A DNA stretch of 64,000 nucleotides from Astropecten irregularis (Eukaryota; Echinodermata; Asteroidea; Paxillosida; Astropectinidae), in assembly GCA_963971285.1 (NCBI GenBank), contig OZ020254.1:17080932-17144931 (forward strand), in the 5' to 3' direction. The notes under the pieces were generated by a model that was not told the DNA's origin, made no database searches, and saw nothing but the letters and a program-made list of their open reading frames with translations. Below are positions 10,370 through 22,200 of the stretch, in pieces. Position numbers and translations under genes: made by a program. Position 1 is the stretch's first letter; the number at the start of each line of letters is the position of its first letter.

Positions 10370-10617
10370 TCAGGAGCGTATCCAGGTTTTTCAAAAAGGG
10401 GAACGGGGTGAAAAATAAGACTGCGCCAATTCAATAGCAACGGATGCATTTGGGGCCGATCAATGCTTGCTATATTTTTGCCTCCCCCTCTTTTCTGCTC
10501 TTTTGGAGTCTTAATGCTCCCTGATATTGTTTTTTTCTTCCTTCTTTTTTTTTTTTACCCTTTTTGGGGCTGGAAGAAAAGGGGGCGTGCCCTTACGCCC
10601 CCTGGATCCGCCCCTGC
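10370..10617. mobile_element. MITE with GGATCCGCCCCTG end, copy 1
   Basis: The left CAGGAGCGTATCCAGG and right CCTGGATCCGCCCCTG are imperfect inverted ends. A second copy at 61720-61852. CAGGGGCGGATCCAGG-type ends are seen in hAT-like elements, but the class is unproven. Confidence 0.55.
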
Positions 10618-10699
10618 CGCAATTCTCATATTTTTGCAAATCTCAAGTTTAAAAAAATAAATTCCGGGTGCCCCCACAAAATTCCAAAAAATTGATCTT

Positions 10700-11084
10700 T
10701 TAAAGGGATTGCATACGTTTGGTAATTTGAGCCTACTGTTTGTTTCAAACCAATATAATTGTGTAAATATACCATAAAACTAACATGTGAAAGTTTCACT
10801 TCAAAAGGTGGTAGCGTTTTTGAGATTTTGGCGACAAACTAGAGCGGTTGTTTCACGCCAGAGAACAGTTAGTCAATAGCTGAGAAGCGTTACGGCAATA
10901 ACGCTTCTCAGAGTTCGTAATTTTTGGAGATAAAAAGTGACATATTTTTCCATTACCGCGGTACTTCGAATTGAAAGTTTCTCAATATGCATTATACTAT
11001 CCAAAGCAGCTGTAGTTCTCACCAAGTAAGTTTTTATTGCCATAAATTTTCAGAGTCATTACCAAACGTATGCAATGCCTTTAA
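10700..11084. mobile_element. TTAA-MITE-3-like element
   Basis: TTAAAGGGATTGCATACGTT at the left returns as AACGTATGCAATGCCTTTAA at the right. The interior holds a GAGAAGCGTTacGGCAATAACGCTTCTC hairpin. Same TTAA-AGG start as TTAA-MITE-1 and -2. Confidence 0.8.
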
Positions 11085-11232
11085 AGATAAAAAATAAAAT
11101 GTTTTATCAAAAAGTGGGCACCGGCATTATATGGGACTGAAATTTTCACAGATGACTTTCACATAATCTTTCTTGATATTTTTGCCCATGAATCTGTTTC
11201 TTGACAAAAACGAAAGTATGATATTAACTTTA
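11085..11232. mobile_element. TTAA-MITE-1, truncated
   Basis: Starts directly at the end of the previous element. Keeps AAAAAGTGGGCACCGG, TTTCACAGATGACT and the right end AAAGTATGATATTA. The left half is missing. Confidence 0.7.
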
Positions 11233-12626
11233 AGGTTTTTATAGGGTAACCGATAACAATGGACAAAATTGCATCAAAATTAAGAATATTATTGTTAAAG
11301 CAAAATACTGAAGCCATACCATTTTGCCTAAAATCTTTCTTGTATAAGTTTTCATGTCTTGATTTTGAAAAAAAAAAAGGTTGGACATCAATTACATTTC
11401 ATTATTATCTACTATCCTTTTAGTAACTGAAGCATGAATTGAATGTAAAGCGTTTATCAATAATAACAACCCGCAGCTACAATGGCAATGAATTATTAAT
11501 GATCTATGCATGCACATCACCATTGGAGATCGATGGTTGCTAGGCATAGAGTGACGGGTGCACCACAAAATAGCTGAAAAATCAATGCGCCGAGCTGATT
11601 ATCATATTCTGTGTACCCTCAAATATTCTTTTAATTTGGGGGGTCGTGCAATTATTTTGACTGGTTATGACAACCTGGGGGTTCAGTGCTTCAGCCTGTT
11701 GTGGAGACTTGAGACATTTTGGTTTAAAATCCGGTTCTACAATCTACATTGTTTTGAACGTGGAGGGTTGCTTCATGAAAACCGGCTGCAAGTTGGTTTG
11801 GGAAACGGACATCATGAGGGTGTTTTTTCTTGGGGCAATTAGCAAGAAATCCAATCGGTTACCAAACCAAAAATTTAAAAGAATTGGGTAGATGAGGGTT
11901 CAAACTACCATTTACAGTATTGCACCAACAACTGAGAGACTCCTGGATGTTTTTTTTTTAACTGTGAAGTTGAGGGATTTTACACTTAGGTCAATGGGAG
12001 TTAAAAGAGTTCATTTGCAAAAACAGATAACTCCTTTGTTGAAAAATTTATTTACATAATCATCATGGATGCTTACCGTTATTTTTTTTATTGAAGGATA
12101 CATTCTTTTCTTTTTTTATTGTCTGTACTTTGTTAAATTTGCAATAAATAAATCAGTTGTATATGTCCAAATGTACGCAGTTTCCAGGAATACTAAAATG
12201 TAAAGCATAAAGTACATTAATTTTTTCATAAAATTTATTGGAGTTTTTGGAGCACCTGACGGATGAATGCGGTTGCTAGGCTCTAGCGCCCTCTGTCGTT
12301 CAATGTTCTGCATATCCGTCCATTGTGATGTATTGCAGAATGCCAATGTGGTAATGCACAAAATAATAATGAGTCACATCACTTCACACCAACGCATTAT
12401 GTCATGGAATGCGATAAATAACTGAAAAGGCCGGGGTAAGTTGTTTCTTTTTTTCATTTTAAGCACATTGACGCATTGTTGAACGTACGATCTACGATAT
12501 TCTTCTTAAATTTGCCAGGGCTAAGCTTGATCCTCAACTAAACCGTAAAGGTAGGTTAGTTCATTTGGAGCAAAGACAAGTTTTAAATTTAGGGGTGGAG
12601 AATCATGTTCTCGTGTTTTTCAAGTT

Positions 12627-12865
12627 GGAAAGAATTCCACTGACGGCCATTCAGGGTTATTTCCTCCAAGAGATAACTTATTGGATTTTATTCATGATGA
12701 ACTTCAATCTCAGGTGTGTTCACTGGGGTAGCATATCTGGAAAGTGAGATTTTCAGTGTTTTTGACCTACAAATGAAATGATACACTTCGAATGCAGCGG
12801 TATAACGCCCTCTGTCGGTCCCATAGGTTTGTGCACAAGTGATGGCCGTTAGTGGAATTCTTTCC
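12627..12865. mobile_element. Family-E MITE, copy 1
   Basis: GGAAAGAATTCCACTGACGG at the left and the complement of it (with one change) at the right. The interior includes AACGCCCTCTGTCGGTCCCA. Confidence 0.85.
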
Positions 12866-12967
12866 GTAATGTAGCGCTACCGGTACCGGCTGCATTTACT
12901 GCAGCTACATGTAGTGGGGATTGTGATAAGACGGGATCCCCAAAACACATTGCTTATTTCCGCTCTT

Positions 12968-13241
12968 GGAAAGAATTCCACTGACGGCCATGACGGAAAC
13001 AGCTGGTATTTCCTCCAAGACTAGGCAAGACCGCAAGAGTTAACTTATTTGATGCAAGTCATGATGAACTTCAATCTCAGGTGTGTAAACTGGTGTAGCT
13101 TATCTAAAAAGTGAGATTTTCAGGGTTTTTTTTACCTACAATTATACACTTCGAATGCAGTGGTAGCCATTTTTCTTAAAACGCCCTCTGTTGGTCCCAT
13201 AGGTTTGTGCACAAATGATGGCCATCAGTGGAATTCTTTCC
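12968..13241. mobile_element. Family-E MITE, copy 2
   Basis: Same terminal repeats and orientation as 12627-12865, about 100 bp apart. The interior CGCCCTCTGTTGG reads CCAACAGAGGGCG on the other strand. A third copy at 28997. Confidence 0.85.
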
Positions 13242-13269
13242 AAGCTCTTAATTAAACATGTTAAATAGC

Positions 13270-13508
13270 TTGTTTTAGTCAAACAACGACCAAAAATCTG
13301 TTTGATCTTTTAAAAGATCAAAAAAAAACCAGAAAAGACTTAAGAAATGTATACTGTGGCAATTTTTCACTGTTTTCTCAAAAAGTGGGCACCGTATGGG
13401 ACTGAAATTTTCACAAATGACTGTTACTGTATCTGTCTTGGTATTTTTGCCCATGAATCTGCGTTTCTTTGACAAAAACCAAAGTATGATATTACATGTA
13501 CCTTTAGG
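13270..13508. mobile_element. TTAA-MITE-1, left end lost
   Basis: Keeps GATCTTTTAAAAGATC, AAAAAGTGGGCACCGTATGG, TTTCACAAATGACTG and the right end CCAAAGTATGATATTAC, with a TGTAC insertion before CTTTA. Confidence 0.75.
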
Positions 13509-13969
13509 AGTGACATCAGAAACAGTTTCCTGAGTCTCTTCAGCCAAAACACGCCCAGCTGCTGTTTTTAAAAAGTCAAATAGTAACTTATTTCGGTATT
13601 TAAGTCTCAGCTTGAATATGAAGGGTACAGTACATGTACGTACTACGTAGTAATTAACTTGTCTCTAGACAGTATTAAATCCATGAAAATGATTGATTTC
13701 AATCTTAAGGTTTTACCCTAAAATATGATAGGAAAATTAGGGGCATACTGTACATGTATATGGTACAAGTTACAATGCAGGAAATAAATGTCATTGTTTA
13801 ATGTGTTATTAATAGAAGTACATACAGTATGTACCCTACATGTACATGTAAGTATTTCCGTAACATGTACTATTTACACAACATGTAGAGCATGTAAACC
13901 GTTTCCTGTACATTTTTACCTTATTGTATGAACATGCATACATGTACATCATACATGTACATACATCTA

Positions 13970-14222
13970 GGGCGTTTACGAAACTGAGGCTTAGGCTCAG
14001 ACTTGGGCTTCATCTCTGTCATCCATATGCTGAAAACATAGGTTGCACGGTTTTTCACTGAATTAAGCTGAAATTCTGTTATTCCTTTTCAAACCAGAGA
14101 ATCTACTTCAGAACCTCGGCCAAAAGCCTCTATTTTGATACCAGTTACATGTATAAATTTCAGAATGGATTCATGGAGCCGCAGCCTGAGTCGGAGCCTG
14201 AGCCTCAGTTTCGTAAACGCCC
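13970..14222. mobile_element. GGCTCN-ended MITE, most complete copy
   Basis: The outer ends GGGCGTTTACGAAACTGAGG and its complement are perfect inverted repeats. Inside each lie GGCTYA/GAGCCT hexamers. The core has TCATCCATATGCTGAAAAC and AACCAGAGAATCTACTTC. Relatives at 19140, 37170, 38281, 40535 and 47755. Confidence 0.85.
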
Positions 14223-14234
14223 ATAGTCATACCG

Positions 14235-14412
14235 GATCTCAGACAAACATTGCAACCATGCGAACGTGTGGCGGGTGTGCTTGTGTGCACGTGCATGCAT
14301 TTTGTACATTACATGTGTGGGTCAATGTTTGTCTGACATCGGGGGATTTTGTACATGGGCGCACTGGCCAAATCACCCTTGTGACGTCATTAGTGCGGAG
14401 CGCTATTACTGC
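14235..14412 (+). mobile_element. Low-copy repeat with TGACGTCATTAGTGCGGAGC
   Basis: CAGACAAACATTGCAACCATG and TGACGTCATTAGTGCGGAGCG recur in reverse order and orientation at 52258-52385. Confidence 0.55.
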
Positions 14413-15133
14413 AAGAATAAATTCTCACGTAGACATTTCTTTCATTGTATACCAATACGTACACTGTATGTACAGTGTATGTACATAGTACTGTACAGTA
14501 CATGGTCATGTATGTTTAATTATCATCCATTGTTTTCATTATTATTCACTCCCAGCATGTCCACAAGTTCATGAATACATGTAGGCCTACATGTGTACAT
14601 GTCATACAATTTGTACACATGTGGAGTTGAGTATTTACCCTGTTTTGTATTGACCTACAGATAACCTTTGCAGCTTCAGAAATTCCTGAGAATTTAGTTT
14701 ATTAACTGAATGTGAATTATTAAAAAGCAGCTCTACATGTACAATGACATAATCATATGCACATACCGGGTACACATGTGCAGTGTACTGTACTGTATAC
14801 ATACATGTACAATGTACAGTCATGACAGTACATGTACATGTACAGTACATACATGTACTTGTACATGTACCAAACCATGTGTACACATGCATAGCCTAAT
14901 TGATAATACAGGCTGTGTACATCATACACATGACATTTTCTTTATATAAAAATAATAGTATTATATATGTACTCGTGCATTGTTGATCCCTAAAGGCAGT
15001 GGAAAATACAGACAATTTTGAAGGTACCGATAATAAATGGATTGAAAACTATGGTTAAATCGTGTATTCTTTTTCTTTAATTTGTACATGTACATATTTT
15101 GCATTTGTACATGTACACTACAGTATTTCCTTA

Positions 15134-15512
15134 TTAAAGGTACATGTATTATCATACTTTGGTAAGAAACCAAAACAGAAATGTTCACAGATTTACGTAT
15201 TTTTTATAACTTATAGGGTATGAAGATGGTGGTGGTAGAAACATACCGTTAAGATTTTTCCGCCTGAAATGGTGTATTTATCCAGAAATTAGTAAAACAA
15301 CGACCAAAAATCTTGTTGATCTTTTAAAGGTAAAAGAATCAAAAATAAAAGAGAAAAAGACTATGGTTGTTTTTCACTGTTTTCTCAAAAAAGTGGGCAC
15401 CGTATGGGACTGAAATTTTCACAGATGACTGTGACTGTATCTTGCTAGATATTTTTGCCCATGAATCTGTATTTCTTTGATAAAAACCAAAGTATGATAA
15501 TTATTACCTTTA
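15134..15512. mobile_element. TTAA-MITE-1, near full length
   Basis: Both ends are present (TTAAAGGTAcatgTATTATC and the complement of TAAAGGTAATAATTATC). The interior has GGTATGAAGATGGTGGTGGT and GTGGGCACCGTATGGGACTG. Confidence 0.85.
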
Positions 15513-16310
15513 GAAGATTGTGTATTCTTTGTACAATATTTTGCATTTGTACATGTACACTGCAGTATTTCCTTATAATACCAATTGATCGGTATCTAGC
15601 ATATTGAATGCACTTAAACTTTGGTCTTATTTGAATAACCTTGTCCATGCAGACAACCTTTGAACAGAGATACAATGAAGGACAAAGGTGGCTATATGCT
15701 TTCCTGTAGGATGCAATATTAATATGGCATTTTCAAGTACACATGTACAAGGACAATGTGAAAGCCTTCATGTGGCTGGTTACCTAGGCAGTTATGCAAA
15801 CAGACCATTAGACTGATTGTCATCAGACGCGCAAGGTCATAAATTATTAACAGGTGATTTGTTATTAATAAATAACATTTTGTTTGGTGGGTACATGGTG
15901 GCGCTGGCATTCACTTTACAATAGGGGACGTGTTTTTATTGTTCAGGGAATTTTTGCGGTACTGCGTTCTAGGGATTTTTTCTGCATTGTTGGTAGGTGA
16001 ATATGTTTGTGTGTGACTAGGTACGGGACAAAGGCCCCACAACTACGATAAACAGGTAAAGAAGTTCTTGTACTGAATGTCATGTATGCATCAGGGCTCG
16101 AAATATCCACTAGACCGTGGACCGAGTCTAGTGATTTCAGTGTCGGTCTATAGTTAAATGTGTTATGCACTAATCCGGTTGTCGAGTGATGTTATTTTCC
16201 TGGCACAATTGGAAAAGTGCCTTAATTGATGATTTCTTTTACACAATATTGCATACAGTTATGGTTTTCCTACATATAATGCCACAGGTCTAATGAAAAT
16301 AGTTCAGTGG

Positions 16311-16469
16311 TTGATTTCACGAAGCCCTACGATCGATTTTAACTCGAGTTACGAAGGATACATGTATAACACATTGTAGGTGGCCTATCCTACGTAGGCT
16401 GCAATGCATCATAAGTCCTACGATTGATTGATAGTAAGTTACGATGAGTTTGGTGAAATTGACCCCTGG
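16311..16469. mobile_element. Family-G element, intact copy
   Basis: GATTTCACGAAGCCCTACG to GATGAGTTTGGTGAAATTG, with TGCAATGCATCATAAGTCCT. Imperfect inverted ends (GTTGATTTCAC with GTGAAATTGAC). Confidence 0.75.
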
Positions 16470-16524
16470 GGCCGATTTCATAAAGTTCTGCGACGCGTCG
16501 CAACTCAATTTGCGACACGTCCTA

Positions 16525-16640
16525 GTTGGTACTACTTGGTAGAGTGCTGGTACGGTGCATTCCGGGGGTCGCTGGTTCGAATCACGATCTAGTTAATTGT
16601 TCTGTGTTCACTTTTCAATGAGTACAAAATTGATTACTTT
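16525..16640 (+). mobile_element. SINE-A, 3-prime part
   Basis: TTGGTAGAGTGCTGGTACGG, the B box GGTTCGAATCA and the TGTTCACTTTTCAATGA tail. It lies 120 bp before the first tincar-like coding exon. Confidence 0.65.
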
Positions 16641-16760
16641 GAGCTAATATGATTCTTTCTCTTATTTGAATGTTTCCAATACAGGTGTGTGTACTGTTTT
16701 TGCTCTTAGCCATCTGTGATATACTGTAGGTCTACACTGTACATTGCAAGTTCATCAAGC

Positions 16761-16935
16761 ATGGAGCTCTCATCTCCACCTACCACTGTGATGGTCTGCT
16801 CACATAAGTTGACTATAAAGCTCAACTCACTGGAATCTATCTGGTACTGTGTGTTTGTGGTAGTGGTCACATTATTCCTGTGTCTTGACGGTACAAGACA
16901 TTATGCACACTATGATAAATTGGATTGGCCACAAG
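16761..16935 (+). CDS. tinc: Tincar-like exon 1
   Basis: Codes residues 1-58 and one base. Contains the first membrane segment ([13 protein letters not shown]) and ends HYDKLDWPQ before GTAAGT at 16936. Any upstream noncoding exon was not found. Confidence 0.75.
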
Positions 16936-19184
16936 GTAAGTGATGTTCATACTGTAGTATGTCATACAAAACATTTCTGGTGTGTATACTATACAGGGTG
17001 TCCCCATACATGTATATTAAAATTACTAGAGCGCTAACTCTGCGTTCTCCGTGCGTAGACGCTTTGAAGCTGTCCTGGGCACAGTCATTTTGAATTAGTG
17101 TGCGTGTTTGTAGAACAATTAAACTTTGACTGAAATGCCTTTCGAAGAGTGTACTCTATACTGTATGCAATGCACAACGATGCGTGAACGGCACCGGTAG
17201 CGCGTCTTGATGACGCATGCAATCATTGCGTGACAAAGTGCAGAGCGTATGCACTGAAATGAAACACTCATTTACCGAAGGTGCGTCAGATTTTGGGCGT
17301 ATTTCCTTTGATGACGCACTTGTATAGAACACAACGCAGATATGCAAATGAACGTACAAAAAAACGTACACAATTTTGTGTTTTCCAAAGGTTTGTGCAC
17401 AAACATGGATGCGCCCAGCAGGCATCACTCTGTACACGGAGCAAGCGCTCTAGCAGTCTAGTAATTTTAATATAGCTCTATGGGCATGATGGGTGTCCCA
17501 GAAAAAACACAACACTGTGTTGGGAGTTGGGTCCCCATGATGTTACAATTAAAGTGTTTATCACTTCATGATTCAGATACATATGTGATACAGCCAAGTC
17601 TTGGCTGTCACCATGTAGAATTTAAGCATGGGCCTGAATTTGCCGAAAATATGACCAATTGAAAGAGTACTTCTTAAAAACAAATTTGCAAGGATAACAC
17701 GCATAGTGGTCAATACACACATAATGTGTATGAAAGAAAGATGAAAATCGGGTTTTGAGGTTGGGTGATTCAGTCTGAGTTTTTTCACTAAATTTTAGAC
17801 CAATTTTGCTCAAATTCTACATGGTGATAGCCAAGACATACATGTAGCTGTATCACATATATCCTAATCTTGAAGTGATAAACAGTTTAATTTTCATATA
17901 ATAGTTCTCGACACAAGTGTTGCGTTTTGGGGGGACACCCTGTACACTGTATTGTGCACTGTACACTTACATGTAAAGGGCGTGTACAACATTGGTAAAG
18001 GTGACGGAGCAGCTGCAGGCTGTTCATACATGTAATTTGATTTGTCATGGAATAAAAACAAATTTGTGGAATTTTCACCTCAATTGATCTTTGGCAACAG
18101 TAGAAAACAGCAAAAAAATTGGTACACCAAATCGTATGGGAATAGAGCATCTCATTTTTTATCTTTCCACGATCAAAAATGTTTTGGTGTTTGGTTTTGC
18201 TCTTTTTTGGATTAATACAACAATTCAGGCAAAACATTATTTACTGACTTTTACGTCATTTTTGTTTCTACTTTGTTTGTACCATTACCATCTGTATACC
18301 ATGTAATTTGTACAAACATGTAAATATGTGAACATTTCTGTGTTTCAAGAAAGATTTGTGGCTTTGCATGGTGACAATTGGTATGTGGATCGGTTTGTGG
18401 AAACACCATGTAATAATCGTTTGTACTTTCGCACTTCTATATCGTTCGCACATCTATATCGTTCGCACTTCTCGCAATTAGGTCTCAACGTTTCGACTAG
18501 CCTGCTCTAGTCCTCATCAGGAGATGATGAGGACTAGAGCAGACTAGTCGAAACGTTGAGACCTAATTGCGAGAAGTACAAACGATTATTACATGGTGTT
18601 TCCGCAAACCGATCCACATTTCTATGTTCGTTTGTCACCAATGTTGTATGTGCCCTTTAACCATGGTCAAGTGGTGTTTATATTTTCATTGTAATTCTGA
18701 CTCTCGATGCCCTGGCAGGAGAGGATATATTTACATTTATGGCCTTTTCAAAAACCAAAATCCAACATTGGAGAGAGGTGCTTTCGTTGGTTGAGAGCGT
18801 GCAGCACGTGTGGGCAATCGTAACACATTATACATGTACCCGTGTGCGCCATTGCTTGGCTGTGGATATAATGGGTGTGGCCTACTGGATTGGTGTATTG
18901 TAAAGGATAATTTCTTTTGTGTAGGACAGATTACAAAGCTTTCATCTTCAATATGATATTATTATTTTGCAGGAAGGCCAAATGCTGAACTGAATCTGTA
19001 TATTTTACTGATGTTGTCAGCATTCCTGCTGATAATCCTCTTCATCCCGACACAAATCTTCAAGGTTGGAAATCGAGCTAATGACCAGGGCAAGCTAGGA
19101 CTTCTCAAAGATAACAATAATAGAAACAAAAGGTAATTCCTTAGGCATTTTAAAAACCTCGGCTCTGGCTCTGGCTCCGGCTCT

Positions 19185-19259
<75 letters not shown>

Positions 19260-22200
19260 TTCGGCTCCGGCTCCGGCTCCAGCTCTGGCTCTGCTATAGA
19301 GGCTTTTGGCTGCTGTTTGGATGTCGATACTCTGGTTTGAGAAAGAAAACAGAGCTTCAGCTTCAATGATAAACCACAACCTATATTTTTAGCATATGGA
19401 TGACAGAGCCTGAGCCTAAGCCTACTCAGACTTCTTTAATTGCACAACACCCCAGTTTGTATTTCCAAGACTAAAGATGTCAACTGTTGCTATATCATGT
19501 GATGATTCGGGGCAAGCTTTTGCATAAAAATCGCGACCCAAATAGTCTCGCTTTTTGTCGTGTCCACACAGCCAAAAAAGCGCGACCCAAATCGTACCGG
19601 TACGATTCTATCAAACTGCACATACGCAGTGAAGCGCACGGGCCCGCCTTGCATGATGGGATATGAAAAACCGGTATGTTTTTGTGCACCGTTCACACAG
19701 CAAATAATCGCGACTATTTGCAAAAAGATGCACTATTAGTGCAATTTTCCACACACAAATAAGCGCGACTATTTGGGTCGCCCTGCAAATCGCGACCCAA
19801 ATAGTCGCGCTTTTTTAGTGTGTGAACGTGCCTAAAGTATTTAGTCTGAAATAGTCAGATTTTACTGTTTACAGTTGCAATGTTTCTGCCTGAATGCTGT
19901 ATTTATCCAGAAAAACCAAAGACCAAAAACAGGCTTGATCTCAGAGAGATCAAAACTCCTGTGAATAGATTTGAAAATACTTCTTCTTCTTTTTTCAAAA
20001 AGTGGACACCGTATTGGACTGGAAATTTCACAGATGATTGTTACTGTATCCTTCTGGATATTTGTGCCCATGAATCTGCATTTCTTAGACAAAATTCAAA
20101 AGTATGATATTACCTTTAAGAAAAGTAAGCATTTATCTGGACTACTGATACATCACAAGACAATTATCTTCTTCTTCCTGACAAAAAAGATGAATTTTAT
20201 CTGAATGTGTGTTCCTTTTTTTTGTTCTTAAGTTATAGTTCCAGTCTGACCACAAATCGGAAGATTGTCAAGTACTTTCAGGCTATCCGTAAAGTCACCA
20301 AACATCTTGGACCTGTCGGAGCTACTCTACATTTTATCTCTGCATTTTGCCTGTTACTGCCATTGATGTTCCTTCAAGCTAGAGCCATACAGTATGGCCT
20401 ATTAACCTCCGGTAAGTACAATATTTTAATAAGGGGCTATTATCTGTTATATACTTCATGAATATTCATGACCTATAGCCGAATCCCAATTGGTCAATTC
20501 ACCATCACGTGCCAGTGGATATACTTGCGATCATCACTCAAGCCCAAAATCCATCGCTGAACGGAAGATTGATCGCTACTCTGCGTAGCAGTTTTCCGTA
20601 AAGTGATGGATTTGGGCTTTAGCAAAGCGTTAGTAAAATCAGCCCCTGGATTCAACTCGTCTATTGAGGGCGCGTCCAAATTCTACTGGCTGAATCCAGT
20701 TCGAAGACACAGTTGCAGCCACGACTGTAGTCAGCAGCTGCAGCAAGACAATTGGGATACGGCCTCATATTCCATAAAGATCAAACGCATGCAATCTTAA
20801 TCATCAAATAACCACAAGGGAAACTGACTAAAGTCATTGAAAAGTGAATAAAGAAAAATTGACTGGAGCGGGATTCGACCCGGCGACCTCCTGAATACCC
20901 TACTGATGGGTATGGCGGTGTGTGCGTGGTTTTATGGCTTCTGACAAAGATAATTGACTATTAGGGTCACCACCAACGTAAGGCTGGATGGCTCAGTTGG
21001 TAGAGCGCTTGTACGGTATTCAGGAGGTCACCGGTTCGAATCCCGCTCCTGTCAATTGGCATGCAATCTTAATGAGGCACGTAACTGATGATGTTTATTT
21101 TGTGTGTTCTTCACAGATGCGATATGGCGATCTGAGGTACTCGTTGGAGTCACCACTATGGAGGAATTTCAAAAGTTGGCTAACTCCATGCATAATAATT
21201 CAGGCTCTTATTTCCCGTACGGTATGAACCAGACCAACTCCAAAATCATCCCGACTATCGATCCATTCAAAGTCTACATGGTCACTCTCAACTACATCAA
21301 CTACATCATTCCGTTGTTTTTCTATGGGGTCCGCTATGCCGATGTATTCTGGTATTGCCATAAGGGTTTTGCGTTCATTTTCAGCATGCAGTTGATGCTG
21401 AACGCCATTCAGTACGCGCTCGGGTTTATCGGATTCTCGTTATTGTACAAACTTCACTGGTACGGGTGGTTCACCTATGGTTTGACAGCGGATCCGGTAT
21501 TCTCAAAGCCGACTGGTTTAGTGGCTGTGTATCTCATTAATAATATAACGGTGTTTTTCTCTGCCGTTATTACTTATATGTATGGATATAGCCGTCTGAA
21601 AGAAGCACAGTATAAACAGAAAGCTGCAAGAACGGGCATCCGAGTTAATCCCACTAGCTTTCCTCTGAAATGTAACGGATATATTGCTAATATTGCTGCT
21701 GCATTAGCCATGTGTTTATTCATAGCGTGTAAAGTGCCGTTGACCATAGAATATCTCGGTGTGTACCAAGTATCCAAGGATGCAAGACTTCTCGGTTGCA
21801 TGATATTTGACACCATATACATGGCTTTTTGGTTGTTTATATGGATCGGATTCACGTTGAAACGCGACTGGAACTTCACAATTCACCCGGCAAGTCACCG
21901 GGCCGCTTCGGAGCAAGGCTCCTTCAGTTCCATTCCTCAGCACCTTCACGGCAGTGCAATCTCAAATGTGGAACTTGAACGGATCGCAGGTTTGGAGACT
22001 TTAGATGATACTCTACCCAATCAAGGGAAACGGTTCCACACGCAGGGTACGCCTAATAACAGACAGGATTCTCAGGAATGCCTACCTACAAGTATTTCTC
22101 CGTCAGGACATAAAGTCCCTCCAAAAGACTTTGCATTAAATGAATCCTCAAATGCTTACACGCGTCTGATCAGTTCAGATCCAAAACAAAGTTCCAGCAG

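Larger units (their letters stand above)
13640..15120. repeat. TACATGTA-rich tract
   Basis: Dozens of ACATGTAC/TACATGTA palindromes are scattered over 1.5 kb, densest at 13850-13960 and 14750-14880. Not a strict tandem array. Short open frames here (Cys/Tyr/Val/His-rich) are by-products of the repeat. Confidence 0.7.

Noticed and set aside
14135-14892. Cys/Val/Tyr/His-rich small proteins on both strands
   Set aside because: Produced by TACATGTA/GTACATGT repeats and a MITE end. No conserved protein and no splice context.
18962-19379. Minus-strand Glu-Pro and Gly-Ala repeat proteins
   Set aside because: Translation of the GGCTCC hexamer array inside a MITE with no start or splice context.
20984-21056. 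Functional tRNA gene on the plus strand
   Set aside because: The promoter boxes are good but the acceptor stem does not pair, and many dispersed copies with the same tail exist.
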